A DNA stretch of 38,165 nt from Sphaerisporangium rufum. Lineage in GTDB: Bacteria; Actinomycetota; Actinomycetes; Streptosporangiales; Streptosporangiaceae. Below are positions 1 through 8,171 of the stretch, piece after piece; positions within the stretch are counted from its first letter, which is position 1; every line of letters starts with the position of its first letter. Location of the stretch: NCBI RefSeq assembly GCF_016863395.1, contig NZ_BOOU01000045.1, positions 1 to 38,165 of the forward strand, in the 5' to 3' direction. The notes below the pieces were generated by a model. That model was not told the DNA's origin and did no database searches. It saw only the letters and a list, made by a program, of their open reading frames with translations. The translations under genes were made by a program, and so were the position numbers.

Positions 1-240
1 CTGACCGGCCCGCGACGGGCACCGGTCCCACCCCGCCGGCCGGCGACGGACGCCGATGACAAGCCTCCGGTGCGTTTAGCGCCGGCAGGCAGTTGCTGGG
101 TCCGGTTCAGGCTGTTGGCGCCGTGGGTGCGTGCCGTCCGTTTCGCGGTTCGCCAGGAGTTCGACGGTTCCAGGTGCTCGATGGTTCGCCTTGAGGAGAA
201 GCGCCCGCTCGTACCCGCGGCGGACCGGGAGAATGCCCTT

Positions 241-948
241 ATGCCAGGACTCTTCGTGCTCGTGCATAGTCCGTCCGTGGGCCCCGCCACCTGGGCACCC
301 GTCGCAGAGCATCTGACGGCGGCCGGACATGAGGTGCGGGTGCCCTCACTGCTGCAGGTCGGCATCGGGGAGGCGCCGTACTGGCCGCGTGCGGTCGATG
401 CGGTGCGGGACGACCTCGAATCGATACCGCCTGATCGGGCCGTCGTCTTGGTGGCGCACAGCAATGCGGGACTGTTCCTCCCGGTGATCCGGGCGGGGCT
501 CGACCGGCCGGTGACCGCGTCGATCTTCGTGGATGCCGCGTTGCCCGCACGGACAGGCGCGACGGCGGTCGCCTCGGCCCAGGGACTGGAGTTCCTGCGC
601 CCGTTGGCCGTGGACGGTTCGCTGCCACAGTGGACCGACTGGTGGGACGAGGGGGACGTGGCCCCGATGTTCCCCGATCCGGTGACCCGGCGGACGGTGG
701 TCGAAGAGCAGCCCAGGTTGCCGCTGTCGTATTACGAGCAGGCCGTTCCGGTGCCCGCCGATTGGGACGATCACCCGTGCGCCTACCTGATGTTCGGCGC
801 GCCCTACGATGTCGAGGCCGAGCAGGCACGGGAGCGCGGGTGGCAGGTCGCCCATCTCGCCGGCGCGCACCTCCACCAGATCGTCGATCCGGCCGGTGTC
901 GCCCGGCTTCTGGTGGAGCTCGCCGGGTACCGGTCCGGAGCGTGGTGA
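241..948 (+). CDS. Alpha/beta hydrolase, 235 aa
   Basis: This is a compact cytoplasmic alpha/beta-hydrolase fold protein with no signal peptide. The N-terminal strand is followed by VHSPSVG (residues 8-14), the likely oxyanion region. The nucleophile elbow AHSNAG places Ser74 as nucleophile, and the GAHLH segment near the C terminus supplies a candidate catalytic His. The frame stays open upstream to about position 70, but the ATG at 241 has a GGGAGA ribosome binding site 8 bases upstream and begins the fold cleanly, so I chose it. The gene converges on the secreted glycosidase gene across a 74-bp gap holding a hairpin. The substrate cannot be inferred; an esterase or a thioesterase-like role are both possible. 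The fold is confident and the function is not. Confidence 0.85.
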   Translation: MPGLFVLVHSPSVGPATWAPVAEHLTAAGHEVRVPSLLQVGIGEAPYWPRAVDAVRDDLESIPPDRAVVLVAHSNAGLFLPVIRAGLDRPVTASIFVDAALPARTGATAVASAQGLEFLRPLAVDGSLPQWTDWWDEGDVAPMFPDPVTRRTVVEEQPRLPLSYYEQAVPVPADWDDHPCAYLMFGAPYDVEAEQARERGWQVAHLAGAHLHQIVDPAGVARLLVELAGYRSGAW

Positions 949-989
949 GGTCCCGGTGTGCCGCTGATCGAGACGGGGCTACCCGGCCC

Positions 990-1017
990 GGCGACGTGAG
1001 GTGATCACCAGGTCGCC
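990..1017. terminator. Hairpin between convergent genes
   Basis: Arms GGCGAC (990-995) and GTCGCC (1012-1017) enclose the perfect 10-bp palindrome GGTGATCACC (1000-1009). It lies between two converging genes and has no T-tract. A bidirectional terminator is the likeliest role. Confidence 0.5.
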
Positions 1018-1022
1018 ACGGA

Positions 1023-2498
1023 TCAGGGAAGCACGAGCAGGGCGTCGCCCACGCCGCGCTCGCTGCCGTCGGATGGCGTGTTGACCACCTTGCCCTTGAC
1101 CACCATGGCGCTCGAGCCGCCACCGTCCAGATTGACGGCCTGGCGGGCGCCGAGCCACATCATCAGTTCGGCGGCCTCGACCATGGAGGCGCCGACGCTG
1201 ACGCCCGGCCGCCGGCCGTCGACGGTGGCCAGGATGAGCTCCCCGGACTTGGTGACGCCGGCCAGCGTGCGCGGGTGCCGACGCAGGATCATGTTGACGT
1301 TCGCGTACCCGTCGGTCTTGGCGGTCACGTGCGCGCGGCCGTTACGGACCAGCCCCACCGAGCCGCCGATGATGCCGGTGTCCGAGGTGAGCGGGATGGA
1401 TTTGCGGGTGCGCAGGTCGGTGACCTTGGATTCGATCTCGATCGTCCACCGCTCCCAGGCGTGCGACCAGATCCAGTCGGCCATGATGCCGGTGCCGTGC
1501 AACACCCGGGTGCCGGCGGCGACCTTCCCGCCGGCGGGCCGCAGCTCGGTCACCTCGCCCTTGTCGTTCAGCACGGCCTCGGCACCTTCGTCGGCGGGGG
1601 TCTTCTCGCCGAACTCCTCGGTGTAGAGGACGAGCTCGTCGGCGGCGGCCATCCGGTTGACGCCATTGACGACGGTCTTCTCTCCGCCCTCGGACTTGGC
1701 GGTGATGGAGGTCTTCACCTCGGTGATGCGGGCGGTGCGCCCCTTGAGCACGATGGCGCTCCGGCCGGGAACCGCCTCGCTGAGCAGCCGTCCGTTCACC
1801 ACCGAGATGCCGACCGGCTCGCCGCGCAGGTTCTTGGCGGTGTGGATGTTGAAGAAGCCGCCGTTGACCGCGGCGATCGCCTTGGCGTGCTTGGCCATGG
1901 CGGACGGGGTCTCCCGCTTTGCGACGCTCTGGCCGAGGCTCGCGCGGAGCGAGCCGCGGAACCGGCCGGGGTCGATGGTGAGTACGCGCATGTTCCACGG
2001 GCCGGTGGTGCGCGTGCCGTCGTCGCCGAGGAAGTCGACCTTGGCCTTGATGCCGTCGTCCTTGAGCCGCTTGACGACCTTCTCGGCACCGTGGCGCTGG
2101 GCGAGGGTCCACCGGCCGGTCCTGACCATGTACCCCTCGCCCTCGGGGTAGTCGGCCACCCCGGGCCGGACGAACCGCTGGACGCCGACCTCGTGCCCGG
2201 CGGCGCGGGCGGCCTCGGCGGCGGCCTCGGCCTCGGCCTTGGACCCGTAGTCCTTGCCCTTGATCAGCAGGGACACCGTGTAACCGTCGGACGGCTTGCC
2301 CTGGACCATGGTGAACAGGTCGAGGCCGGGGGCCACGGTGGTGTGCTTCTGGGTGCCGGCGTCGGACTCGGCCAGCGGGAAGCCCTTCGTCGGCAGCTTC
2401 GACCGGACGGGCCGCGCGGCCGTGTCGGCGGCCGCCACGGGCGCGGTGGCCATGACCAACGACATGGCCGCCAGGCCGGCGATGAGGCGACGTGGCAT
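1023..2498 (-). CDS. Secreted SPOR plus phosphodiester glycosidase (NAGPA-like) protein, 491 aa
   Basis: A signal peptide (residues 1-24, ending VAAADTA) indicates export. Residues 70-160 contain two SPOR-like units, each a GY-V/M-V strand followed by an Ala/Lys-rich helix; SPOR domains generally bind glycan strands stripped of stem peptides. The C-terminal half is a phosphodiester-glycosidase (NAGPA) domain with the family motifs VNGGFF (211-216) and NLDGGGSS (456-463). Eukaryotic NAGPA uncovers mannose 6-phosphate, and bacterial relatives are thought to cut glycosyl phosphodiesters. I infer a role on wall teichoic acids or similar wall polymers. The ATG at 2498 has GGGAG 6 bases upstream. 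The gene is expressed away from the PucR gene, with 174 bp between them. Domains are well supported; the substrate is inferred. Confidence 0.9.
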   Translation of the reverse strand: MPRRLIAGLAAMSLVMATAPVAAADTAARPVRSKLPTKGFPLAESDAGTQKHTTVAPGLDLFTMVQGKPSDGYTVSLLIKGKDYGSKAEAEAAAEAARAAGHEVGVQRFVRPGVADYPEGEGYMVRTGRWTLAQRHGAEKVVKRLKDDGIKAKVDFLGDDGTRTTGPWNMRVLTIDPGRFRGSLRASLGQSVAKRETPSAMAKHAKAIAAVNGGFFNIHTAKNLRGEPVGISVVNGRLLSEAVPGRSAIVLKGRTARITEVKTSITAKSEGGEKTVVNGVNRMAAADELVLYTEEFGEKTPADEGAEAVLNDKGEVTELRPAGGKVAAGTRVLHGTGIMADWIWSHAWERWTIEIESKVTDLRTRKSIPLTSDTGIIGGSVGLVRNGRAHVTAKTDGYANVNMILRRHPRTLAGVTKSGELILATVDGRRPGVSVGASMVEAAELMMWLGARQAVNLDGGGSSAMVVKGKVVNTPSDGSERGVGDALLVLP

Positions 2499-2672
2499 CG
2501 AAGGCTCCCAAGGTGATCTGTGACTAGATGCACCATGTTCTCGGGGCCGCGCCGGGGTCCGCCGGAAAACGCGCCAAGGTCTACGAGAATGTGACCGGCA
2601 ACTTGATGACGATCGACATCATCTGTCCGGTTTCTGGAAGGTCCGTGAGGGTTCGCCGGCGCGTGTGGGGAT

Positions 2673-4283
2673 TCATGGCCTCGGGCGGCGGACGGATTCC
2701 AGGGCGAGCAGGGCGACGTGCAGCGAGAGGCAGGAGTCGACGTCGTCCAGGTCGGTGTCGAGCACGCGCTCCAGCCGGCGTAGCCGGTCGTAGAACGCGG
2801 GGCGGGACAGGTGGGCCCGCTGGGCGGCGACGGCCTTGTTGCGCCCGGCGTCCAGATAGGTGCGCAGAATGCCGGTCAGGTCGCCGCCGCGTTGCGCGTC
2901 GTGCGCGAGCAGCGGGCCCAGCTCGCGCTCGGCGAAGGTCTGCAGCCGGGCGTCGTCGCGCAGCAGGTGGAGCAGGCCGCGGAGCCGCAGGTCCGGCAGG
3001 CGGTAGAACGAGCGGCGGTCGGGCTGGCGGGCCGCGGCCTCGGCGACCTGCTCGGCCTCTAGGAAGCTGCGCCGCGCGTCGCGGACGGACTCGACGACGG
3101 ACCCGGCGGCCAGCACGAACGGCCGGGGGAACGCCGAGCGCAATCGTTCGGCCAGCGCGGTGAGCGCTTCCTCGGCGGGGACGCGGGCGGGCAGCGGCAG
3201 CAGGACACCGACGCGGTGCTGGTCCAGGGCGCCGACCAGAGCGGGCAGCCGGCCCTCGCGGCAGGCGGTCGCGGTCGCCTCGGCCAGCTCGCCGAGGCGG
3301 GCCTGCAGGTTGAGAGCGGTCTCGGCCGGATCGGTGAGCCGCAGCACCAGGCTGATGAGGTTGCGCCCGGTCAGCGGGACGCCGACGGCGCGGGCGCGGG
3401 CCGCGGCCTCCTCCGGGTCGGCGTAGGCGTGGGTCAGGATTCCGGCGATGATGGTGCCGTGCGCCTGGCGCTCCAGGCTCTGCTGGTGGCGTTCCAGCAG
3501 CCTGCCGAGCGCGAGGGTGGTGGCACCCCGCTCGGCCAGCACGATCTCCCGCGGCCCGGGCGGGGAGTCGCAGAGCAGGATGAGGCGCCCCCAGTCGTGT
3601 CCGCGGGCACCCACCATGGTGACGAGCCAGCCGGCCGCGGCGTCGTAGGCGGTGCGCTCGCGGGGGGCGACGGCCCGGGATCGGGTCTCCCAGTTGGCGA
3701 GCAGCACGCCGGTGTCGCGTCCGGCGGACTCGCAGGCGAGCACCTGGTGGGCCAGGTTCTCCAGCAGGACCGGCCGGGTGGACAGCCGGGACACCTGGCG
3801 CAGCACCTCCGCGGGCGGGGCGCCCTCCACCGACAGCTCGGTGAACACCTCGTGCAGGTGCTCGGACGCGCGCAGCTCCTCAAGCTGGATGTCGATGATG
3901 CGTGCGTGCACCGACTCGGTGATCTGCACGAACGGGGTCTCCCGGGTGAGGGTGACCAGCGGGAGGCCGTGTGTCTCGGCCGTCTCGACGACGGCTCCGG
4001 GCAGCTCGCCGACGAAGCGGCGGCCGAGCTCCACCACCAGACCGGACGCACCGACGGCGGCCAGATCGGCGATGTAGTCGGCCAGCCGGCCGGGTTCGCC
4101 GGGTAGCGCCACGCCGGTGGTGAGGATGAGCTCGCCACCGCGGAGCAGGTGGGCGATGTCGCTTACCTCGCCGACGTGCACCCACCGCACCCGGGTGTCC
4201 AGCCGGTCGGCGCCCGCGATCACGCGCGGATTGCCGCGGCGGACGGCGTCCAGGGCGAGGACGTCGGCCAAGGTTGGAAGCAT
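2673..4283 (-). CDS. PucR-family transcriptional regulator, 536 aa
   Basis: The N-terminal PucR domain is clear (about 1-125: start MLPTLADVL, then GELILTTGVAL at 50-60 and LPLVTLTRETPFVQI). The centre has the mixed alpha/beta region usual in the CdaR/PucR group. The C-terminal HTH_30 domain (about 470-530) contains an LRTYLDAGRNKAVAAQRAHLSRPAFYDRL-type helix-turn-helix, in which the usual H(R/T)NT motif is replaced by SRPAFYDR. Members sense metabolites and often activate adjacent catabolic genes. The natural target here may be the aminotransferase-mmsA pair at 6873-9718, now separated from it by a TetR-MFS module. TATTGT lies 7 bases upstream of the ATG, which suggests a leaderless mRNA. 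Confidence 0.9.
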   Translation of the reverse strand: MLPTLADVLALDAVRRGNPRVIAGADRLDTRVRWVHVGEVSDIAHLLRGGELILTTGVALPGEPGRLADYIADLAAVGASGLVVELGRRFVGELPGAVVETAETHGLPLVTLTRETPFVQITESVHARIIDIQLEELRASEHLHEVFTELSVEGAPPAEVLRQVSRLSTRPVLLENLAHQVLACESAGRDTGVLLANWETRSRAVAPRERTAYDAAAGWLVTMVGARGHDWGRLILLCDSPPGPREIVLAERGATTLALGRLLERHQQSLERQAHGTIIAGILTHAYADPEEAAARARAVGVPLTGRNLISLVLRLTDPAETALNLQARLGELAEATATACREGRLPALVGALDQHRVGVLLPLPARVPAEEALTALAERLRSAFPRPFVLAAGSVVESVRDARRSFLEAEQVAEAAARQPDRRSFYRLPDLRLRGLLHLLRDDARLQTFAERELGPLLAHDAQRGGDLTGILRTYLDAGRNKAVAAQRAHLSRPAFYDRLRRLERVLDTDLDDVDSCLSLHVALLALESVRRPRP

Positions 4284-4290
4284 AGGCCAG

Positions 4291-4296
4291 ACAATA
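4291..4296 (-). promoter_or_regulatory. Likely -10 box of the PucR gene (leaderless)
   Basis: On the minus strand TATTGT is followed by seven bases and then the ATG at 4283, so transcription would begin at the start codon. I see no convincing -35 hexamer, which suits an activator-dependent promoter. Confidence 0.45.
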
Positions 4297-4355
4297 TCCG
4301 ATCACTATGTAAAGGTGACGTGCCGTCTGCTGACACCTTGCGATGGATGGCCGGG

Positions 4356-5087
4356 TCAGCGGCCGTGCAGGCGGGCGTCCAGGCCATCGAGCAGGGCCAT
4401 CAGGCCGAAGTCGAAGCTGAGCTGGCGCGACCGGTCCAGGTCGTCCGGGGCGTGGGCCTCGAACCGGGCGAGCAACTCGGGGTAGGCCGCGGCGGCCACT
4501 CGGACCTGCGGCTTCATGGACTCGACCCAGTCGTCCATGCCATATTCCTGCCGGCCGCGGCTGTTGATCCAGCTGGCCTCGGGAGTGGTGGCACCGATGG
4601 TGTAGGACATCACGGCGGCGACGGCGTAGTCGAGTTCCTCCGGGGAGAAACCGGCGGTGCTCAGCGTCCGGACGAGTGTGTCGACGGCGGCCATGGCGTT
4701 CGGCCCGAGACTCGGCATCGAGCCGATCAGGGTGACCACCCAGGGGTGCTTGAGCATGGCCCCGCGCAGCCCGTAGGCGAGGACGGCCACGGTGTCGCGC
4801 CAGCCGTCGGCGGCCAGGCCGCCGGTCCACGCCTCGGCGTAGACCTGGTCGAGGACCAGTTCCAGTAGCTCGTCCTTGTTGGCCACGTGCCAGTAGAGGC
4901 TGGTGGCGCCGGAGCCGAGGCGGGCACCGAGCTTTCGCATGCTGAGCGCGTCCATGCCCTCCTGGTCCAGTAGCGCCATCGCCTCCCGGACGATCTGGTC
5001 GCGGCTCAGCGCCGGCTGGTCGCGGACCCGCTTGGCCGGAGCGGGCTCCCGGGTCCATACCGACTGGAAACGCGGCTTGGGTGGCAC
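4356..5087 (-). CDS. TetR-family repressor of the adjacent MFS exporter, 243 aa
   Basis: The helix-turn-helix is at about residues 25-75 (LSMRKLGARLGSG then TSLYWHVANKDELL), with the Tyr-Trp-His motif of the TetR subclass whose C-terminal domain resembles tetracycline repressor. The start is the GTG at 5087, which has a perfect AAGGAGA ribosome binding site 7 bases upstream; the longer open frame upstream lacks such a site. The gene is divergent from the exporter, and a long inverted repeat (5122-5163) sits between them, the classical arrangement for self- and exporter-repression relieved by a small hydrophobic ligand. The ligand cannot be read from sequence. Confidence 0.92.
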   Translation of the reverse strand: MPPKPRFQSVWTREPAPAKRVRDQPALSRDQIVREAMALLDQEGMDALSMRKLGARLGSGATSLYWHVANKDELLELVLDQVYAEAWTGGLAADGWRDTVAVLAYGLRGAMLKHPWVVTLIGSMPSLGPNAMAAVDTLVRTLSTAGFSPEELDYAVAAVMSYTIGATTPEASWINSRGRQEYGMDDWVESMKPQVRVAAAAYPELLARFEAHAPDDLDRSRQLSFDFGLMALLDGLDARLHGR

Positions 5088-5121
5088 GTGCGGCTCTCCT
5101 TCGTTCGTTCCAGCATAAAAC

Positions 5122-5163
5122 CACTCGCACGGTGTACGAGTGCCGTCGTACACTGTGCGAGTG
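5122..5163. promoter_or_regulatory. TetR operator overlapping divergent promoters
   Basis: Arms 5122-5139 (CACTCGCACGGTGTACGA) and 5146-5163 match as an inverted repeat at 17 of 18 positions around a 6-bp centre. The right arm contains TACACT (5149-5154), a good -10 box six bases before the exporter GTG at 5161. On the other strand TATGCT (5117-5112) suits the repressor promoter. A repressor bound here would cover the exporter -10 and start codon. Confidence 0.8.
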
Positions 5164-6687
5164 AACTCGAACGATGTACGACCAGAAGCGAACGCCGCCG
5201 GGGCGGCCAAGGACCCGCGGCGCTGGTGGATTCTCAGCGTGTTGTGTCTGAGCCTGCTGGTGCTGGTGGTGGACAACACGGTCCTGAACCTCGCCATCCC
5301 CTCGCTGATCCGCGATCTTGGTGCCACGCCGGCGGACATCCAGTGGATCATCGACGCCTACGTGCTGGTCTTCGCCGGCCTGCTGCTCACCGCGGGCAGC
5401 CTGTCCGACCGGTACGGCCGCCGGCGATTCCTGATCATCGGGCTGGCGGCGTTCGGCGGGGCCTCGCTGCTGGCGACGGTCGTCACCGAACCTTGGCAGC
5501 TCATCGGCGCGCGGGCGCTCATGGGCATCGGCGGATCCTTCCTCATGCCGAGCACGCTGTCGATCCTGATCACGGTCTTCGACGACTCCGAGCGCCGCAA
5601 GGCGCTCGCCGCCTGGAGCGCGGTGGCCATGGTCGGCGTGATCGCCGGGCCGACGCTGGGCGGCTTCCTGCTGGAGCACTACTGGTGGGGGTCGGTGTTC
5701 CTGCTCAACGTGCCCATCGCCGTGCTCGCCATCGTCGCCGCGATGCTGCTGATGCCCGAGTCCAAGGCCCCCGCCCGGCCTACCGACCCGGTCGGCGCGC
5801 TGCTGTCGACCGCCGGCATGACCGCGCTGGTCTACCTGATCATCGCGGCGCCCCGGGACGGCTGGACGGCGCGGTCGTCGCTGGTCGCCGCGGCGGTCGC
5901 CGTGCTCGCCCTCGGCGCGTTCGTGGTGTGGGAACGGCGCTCGGCGCATCCGATGCTGCCGCTCGCCCTGTTCCGAGACCGGAACTTCAGCGGGGCGTCC
6001 TTCTCCATCGTGCTGATGTCGTTCGGCGCCGGCGCGTTGCTGCTGATGCTGACGCAGTATCTGCAGTTCGTCCTGGGGTACGGCCCGATGAAGGCCGGGC
6101 TGGCACTGCTGCCCTACGCGGTGGCGGCCGCGATGTTCAACGCGGTGGGCGCCGGGCTGGGGCAGCGGGTCAGCAACCGGACATTGATCGCCGGCGGCCT
6201 GCTGGTGATGGCGGGCGGCTTCCTGGTGCTCGCCCTGGTGGGACCCGGCGACGGCTACGGAAAGCTCATCAGCGGTCTGCTGATCATGGGCATCGGTGGC
6301 GGCCTGGCCGGACCGTCGGCGTACGCCACGCTCATGGGGGCGGTGCCGCCGGACCATGCCGGGGTCGGGTCGGCGCTGAACGACACCGTCCAGCAGGTCG
6401 GGATGGCGCTGAGCGTGGCCGTGCTGGGCAGCGTGCTGGCCGGCGTCTACACCGCCCGGATGCCGGACGAGGCCCCCGCGGCGGCCCGGGATTCGATCGG
6501 GGCGGCGCTCGCCACCAAGGATCCGGGGCTGGCGCGCGCCGCCAAGGAGGCCTTCGTCTCGGCGATGTCCTTCGGTTCGTGGGTCGGTGTCGCGTTCACC
6601 GTGGCCGCGGCCGTGCTGGCCTTCAGCGTGCTGCGTGCCCGCCCGGCCCCCGCCGCCGCCACCCCCGCGGCCGAGCCGGTGGGCTGA
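5161..6687 (+). CDS. MFS drug exporter, DHA2 (14-helix) type, 508 aa
   Basis: This is a proton-driven efflux permease of the EmrB/QacA group in the cytoplasmic membrane. Hydrophobic segments begin at WWILSVLCLSLLVLVVDNTVLNLAIPS, which carries the LDxTVxNVALP-like motif (VDNTVLNLAIPS). The loop 2-3 motif GSLSDRYGRRR is motif A of MFS, and GIGGSFLMPSTLSIL resembles motif C. The length fits a 14-helix protein. The start is uncertain: in-frame GTGs occur at 5140, 5155 and 5161 without a clear ribosome binding site. I chose 5161 because TACACT ends six bases before it, predicting a leaderless mRNA. A perfect 14-bp hairpin follows the stop. Its substrate is presumably the ligand of the divergent TetR. 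Confidence 0.93.
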   Translation: MNSNDVRPEANAAGAAKDPRRWWILSVLCLSLLVLVVDNTVLNLAIPSLIRDLGATPADIQWIIDAYVLVFAGLLLTAGSLSDRYGRRRFLIIGLAAFGGASLLATVVTEPWQLIGARALMGIGGSFLMPSTLSILITVFDDSERRKALAAWSAVAMVGVIAGPTLGGFLLEHYWWGSVFLLNVPIAVLAIVAAMLLMPESKAPARPTDPVGALLSTAGMTALVYLIIAAPRDGWTARSSLVAAAVAVLALGAFVVWERRSAHPMLPLALFRDRNFSGASFSIVLMSFGAGALLLMLTQYLQFVLGYGPMKAGLALLPYAVAAAMFNAVGAGLGQRVSNRTLIAGGLLVMAGGFLVLALVGPGDGYGKLISGLLIMGIGGGLAGPSAYATLMGAVPPDHAGVGSALNDTVQQVGMALSVAVLGSVLAGVYTARMPDEAPAAARDSIGAALATKDPGLARAAKEAFVSAMSFGSWVGVAFTVAAAVLAFSVLRARPAPAAATPAAEPVG

Positions 6688-6695
6688 CCGCGCCA

Positions 6696-6737
6696 CCGTG
6701 CCGGTGGCCGCCCCCCGAGTGGTGGCCACCGGCACGG
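6696..6737 (+). terminator. Strong hairpin after the MFS gene
   Basis: Perfect 14-bp arms (6696-6709, CCGTGCCGGTGGCC; 6724-6737) surround a 14-nt loop, beginning 9 bases after the stop codon. There is no T-run, as is common in actinomycetes. Downstream, ATGTC-AG-GACAT (6751-6762) is a small palindrome that may be a regulator site for the next gene. Confidence 0.7.
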
Positions 6738-6837
6738 CCGGGCCATTGATATGTCAGGACATGCTGCCGTCGAGACGATCGGAGATGACGCCCGCCGAAC
6801 TGTAAGGTGGGACGGGGATGTACCGACACGTTGGGGG

Positions 6838-6866
6838 TGGGACCGCTGGCGGCCGCTGGTGATAAT
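6838..6866 (+). promoter_or_regulatory. Leaderless promoter of the aminotransferase operon
   Basis: TGGACC (6838-6843), a 17-base spacer and GATAAT (6861-6866) are followed by six bases and the ATG at 6873. The predicted transcription start is the A of the start codon. Confidence 0.6.
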
Positions 6867-6872
6867 CACACT

Positions 6873-8171
6873 ATGTCCGACCTCCACGCGCGACACCGCG
6901 CGGTCATGCCCGGCTGGATGCCCCTCTATTACGATGCGCCCATCGAGATCGTCGGCGGCAAGGGCAACCGCGTCGTCGACGCCGGCGGGCGCGGCTACCT
7001 CGACTTCTTCGCCGGCATCCTGACCAACATGATCGGGTACGACGTGCCCGAGGTCCGGGAGGCGGTGGAGCGCCAGCTGGCCACCGGGGTGGTGCACACC
7101 AGCACCATGTACCTGCTCCGCGGGCAGGTGGAGCTGGCGGAGAAGATCGCGCGGCTGTCCGGCATCGAGAACGCCAAGGTGTTCTTCACCAACTCCGGAA
7201 CCGAGGCGAACGAGACGGCACTGCTGCTCGCCGCGCACGCCCGCCGCTCCGGCGAGGTCTTCGCGCTGAGGCAGAGCTACCACGGGCGCAGCTTCGGCGC
7301 CATCGCGGTCACCGCCAACCGCGCCTGGAAGAACAACGCGCTGTCCCCGCTGACCGTGCGCTTCCTGCACGGCACAGACCGGCACCTGCCGCAGTTCCGC
7401 GGCATGTCGGACGCCGCCTACCTGGACGCGTGCGTCGCCGACCTGCGCCACCAGCTCGCCACCGTGGTGGCCGGCGACGTGGCGGCGCTGATCGCCGAAC
7501 CGGTACAGGGGGTCGGCGGCTTCACCATGCCGCCCGCCGGCCTGCTGCGCGCCTACCGGGAGGTGCTCGCCGAGGAGGGCGTCCTGTTCATCTCCGACGA
7601 GGTGCAGACCGGCTGGGGACGCACCGGTGCGGCCTTCTTCGGCATCCACGCCGACGGCGTGACACCGGACATGATGACCTTCGCCAAGGGCCTCGGGAAC
7701 GGCTTCGCGGTCGGCGGCGTCGTCGCCCGCGGTGATCTGATGGACGGGCCGCGGGCGATCGGCCTGTCCACCTTCGGCGGCAACCCGATCGCCATGGCCG
7801 CGGCGAACGCCACCCTCGACTACGTGCTCGACCATGACCTGCAGGCCAGGGCCGCGGTCACCGGCGAGATCCTGCTCGCCGGGCTGCGCGAGGCCCGGCC
7901 GCGCCTGCCCATGGTCGGCGACGTCCGCGGCCGGGGCCTGATGCTCGCCATCGAGCTGGTGCACCCCGCCACCGGCGCGCCGGCGCCGGAGACGGCCGCG
8001 CGGTTCATGGAGGAGACCAGGCGGCTCGGCCTGCTGGTGGGCAAGGGCGGCCTGGCCGGCAACGTGGTCCGGATGGCGCCGCCGCTCACCCTGACCGAGG
8101 ACGAGGCCCGTGAAGGGCTCGGCATCATCCTGACGGCGCTGGAGACGATGGGCGAGGAGGCGGGCACGTGA
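6873..8171 (+). CDS. Class III PLP aminotransferase, probably for beta-alanine / beta-aminoisobutyrate, 432 aa
   Basis: A fold-type I, class III aminotransferase. The PLP lysine is in TFAKGLGNG (Lys272), the pyridine-binding Asp in FISDEVQTGWGRTG (Asp242), and NSGTEANE lies at about 107-114. The protein resembles alanine-glyoxylate-2 / omega-amino-acid transaminases. The next gene overlaps it by 4 bp and encodes methylmalonate-semialdehyde dehydrogenase. Together they would convert beta-alanine or beta-aminoisobutyrate to a semialdehyde and then to acetyl- or propionyl-CoA, the last steps of reductive pyrimidine or spermidine-derived diamine breakdown. The ATG at 6873 starts the conserved protein, and an upstream open frame of 22 codons is not needed. 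The specific substrate is inferred from context. Confidence 0.92.
   Translation: MSDLHARHRAVMPGWMPLYYDAPIEIVGGKGNRVVDAGGRGYLDFFAGILTNMIGYDVPEVREAVERQLATGVVHTSTMYLLRGQVELAEKIARLSGIENAKVFFTNSGTEANETALLLAAHARRSGEVFALRQSYHGRSFGAIAVTANRAWKNNALSPLTVRFLHGTDRHLPQFRGMSDAAYLDACVADLRHQLATVVAGDVAALIAEPVQGVGGFTMPPAGLLRAYREVLAEEGVLFISDEVQTGWGRTGAAFFGIHADGVTPDMMTFAKGLGNGFAVGGVVARGDLMDGPRAIGLSTFGGNPIAMAAANATLDYVLDHDLQARAAVTGEILLAGLREARPRLPMVGDVRGRGLMLAIELVHPATGAPAPETAARFMEETRRLGLLVGKGGLAGNVVRMAPPLTLTEDEAREGLGIILTALETMGEEAGT

Noticed and set aside
1-240. A longer start for the first hydrolase at about position 70.
   Set aside because: The extra 57 residues have no fold or signal features, and the ATG at 241 has a well-placed ribosome binding site.
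3880-6735. A 951-codon reverse-strand open frame spanning the TetR and MFS genes.
   Set aside because: It is an out-of-frame shadow of GC-rich genes with low-complexity Arg/Gly/Pro translation and no domain.
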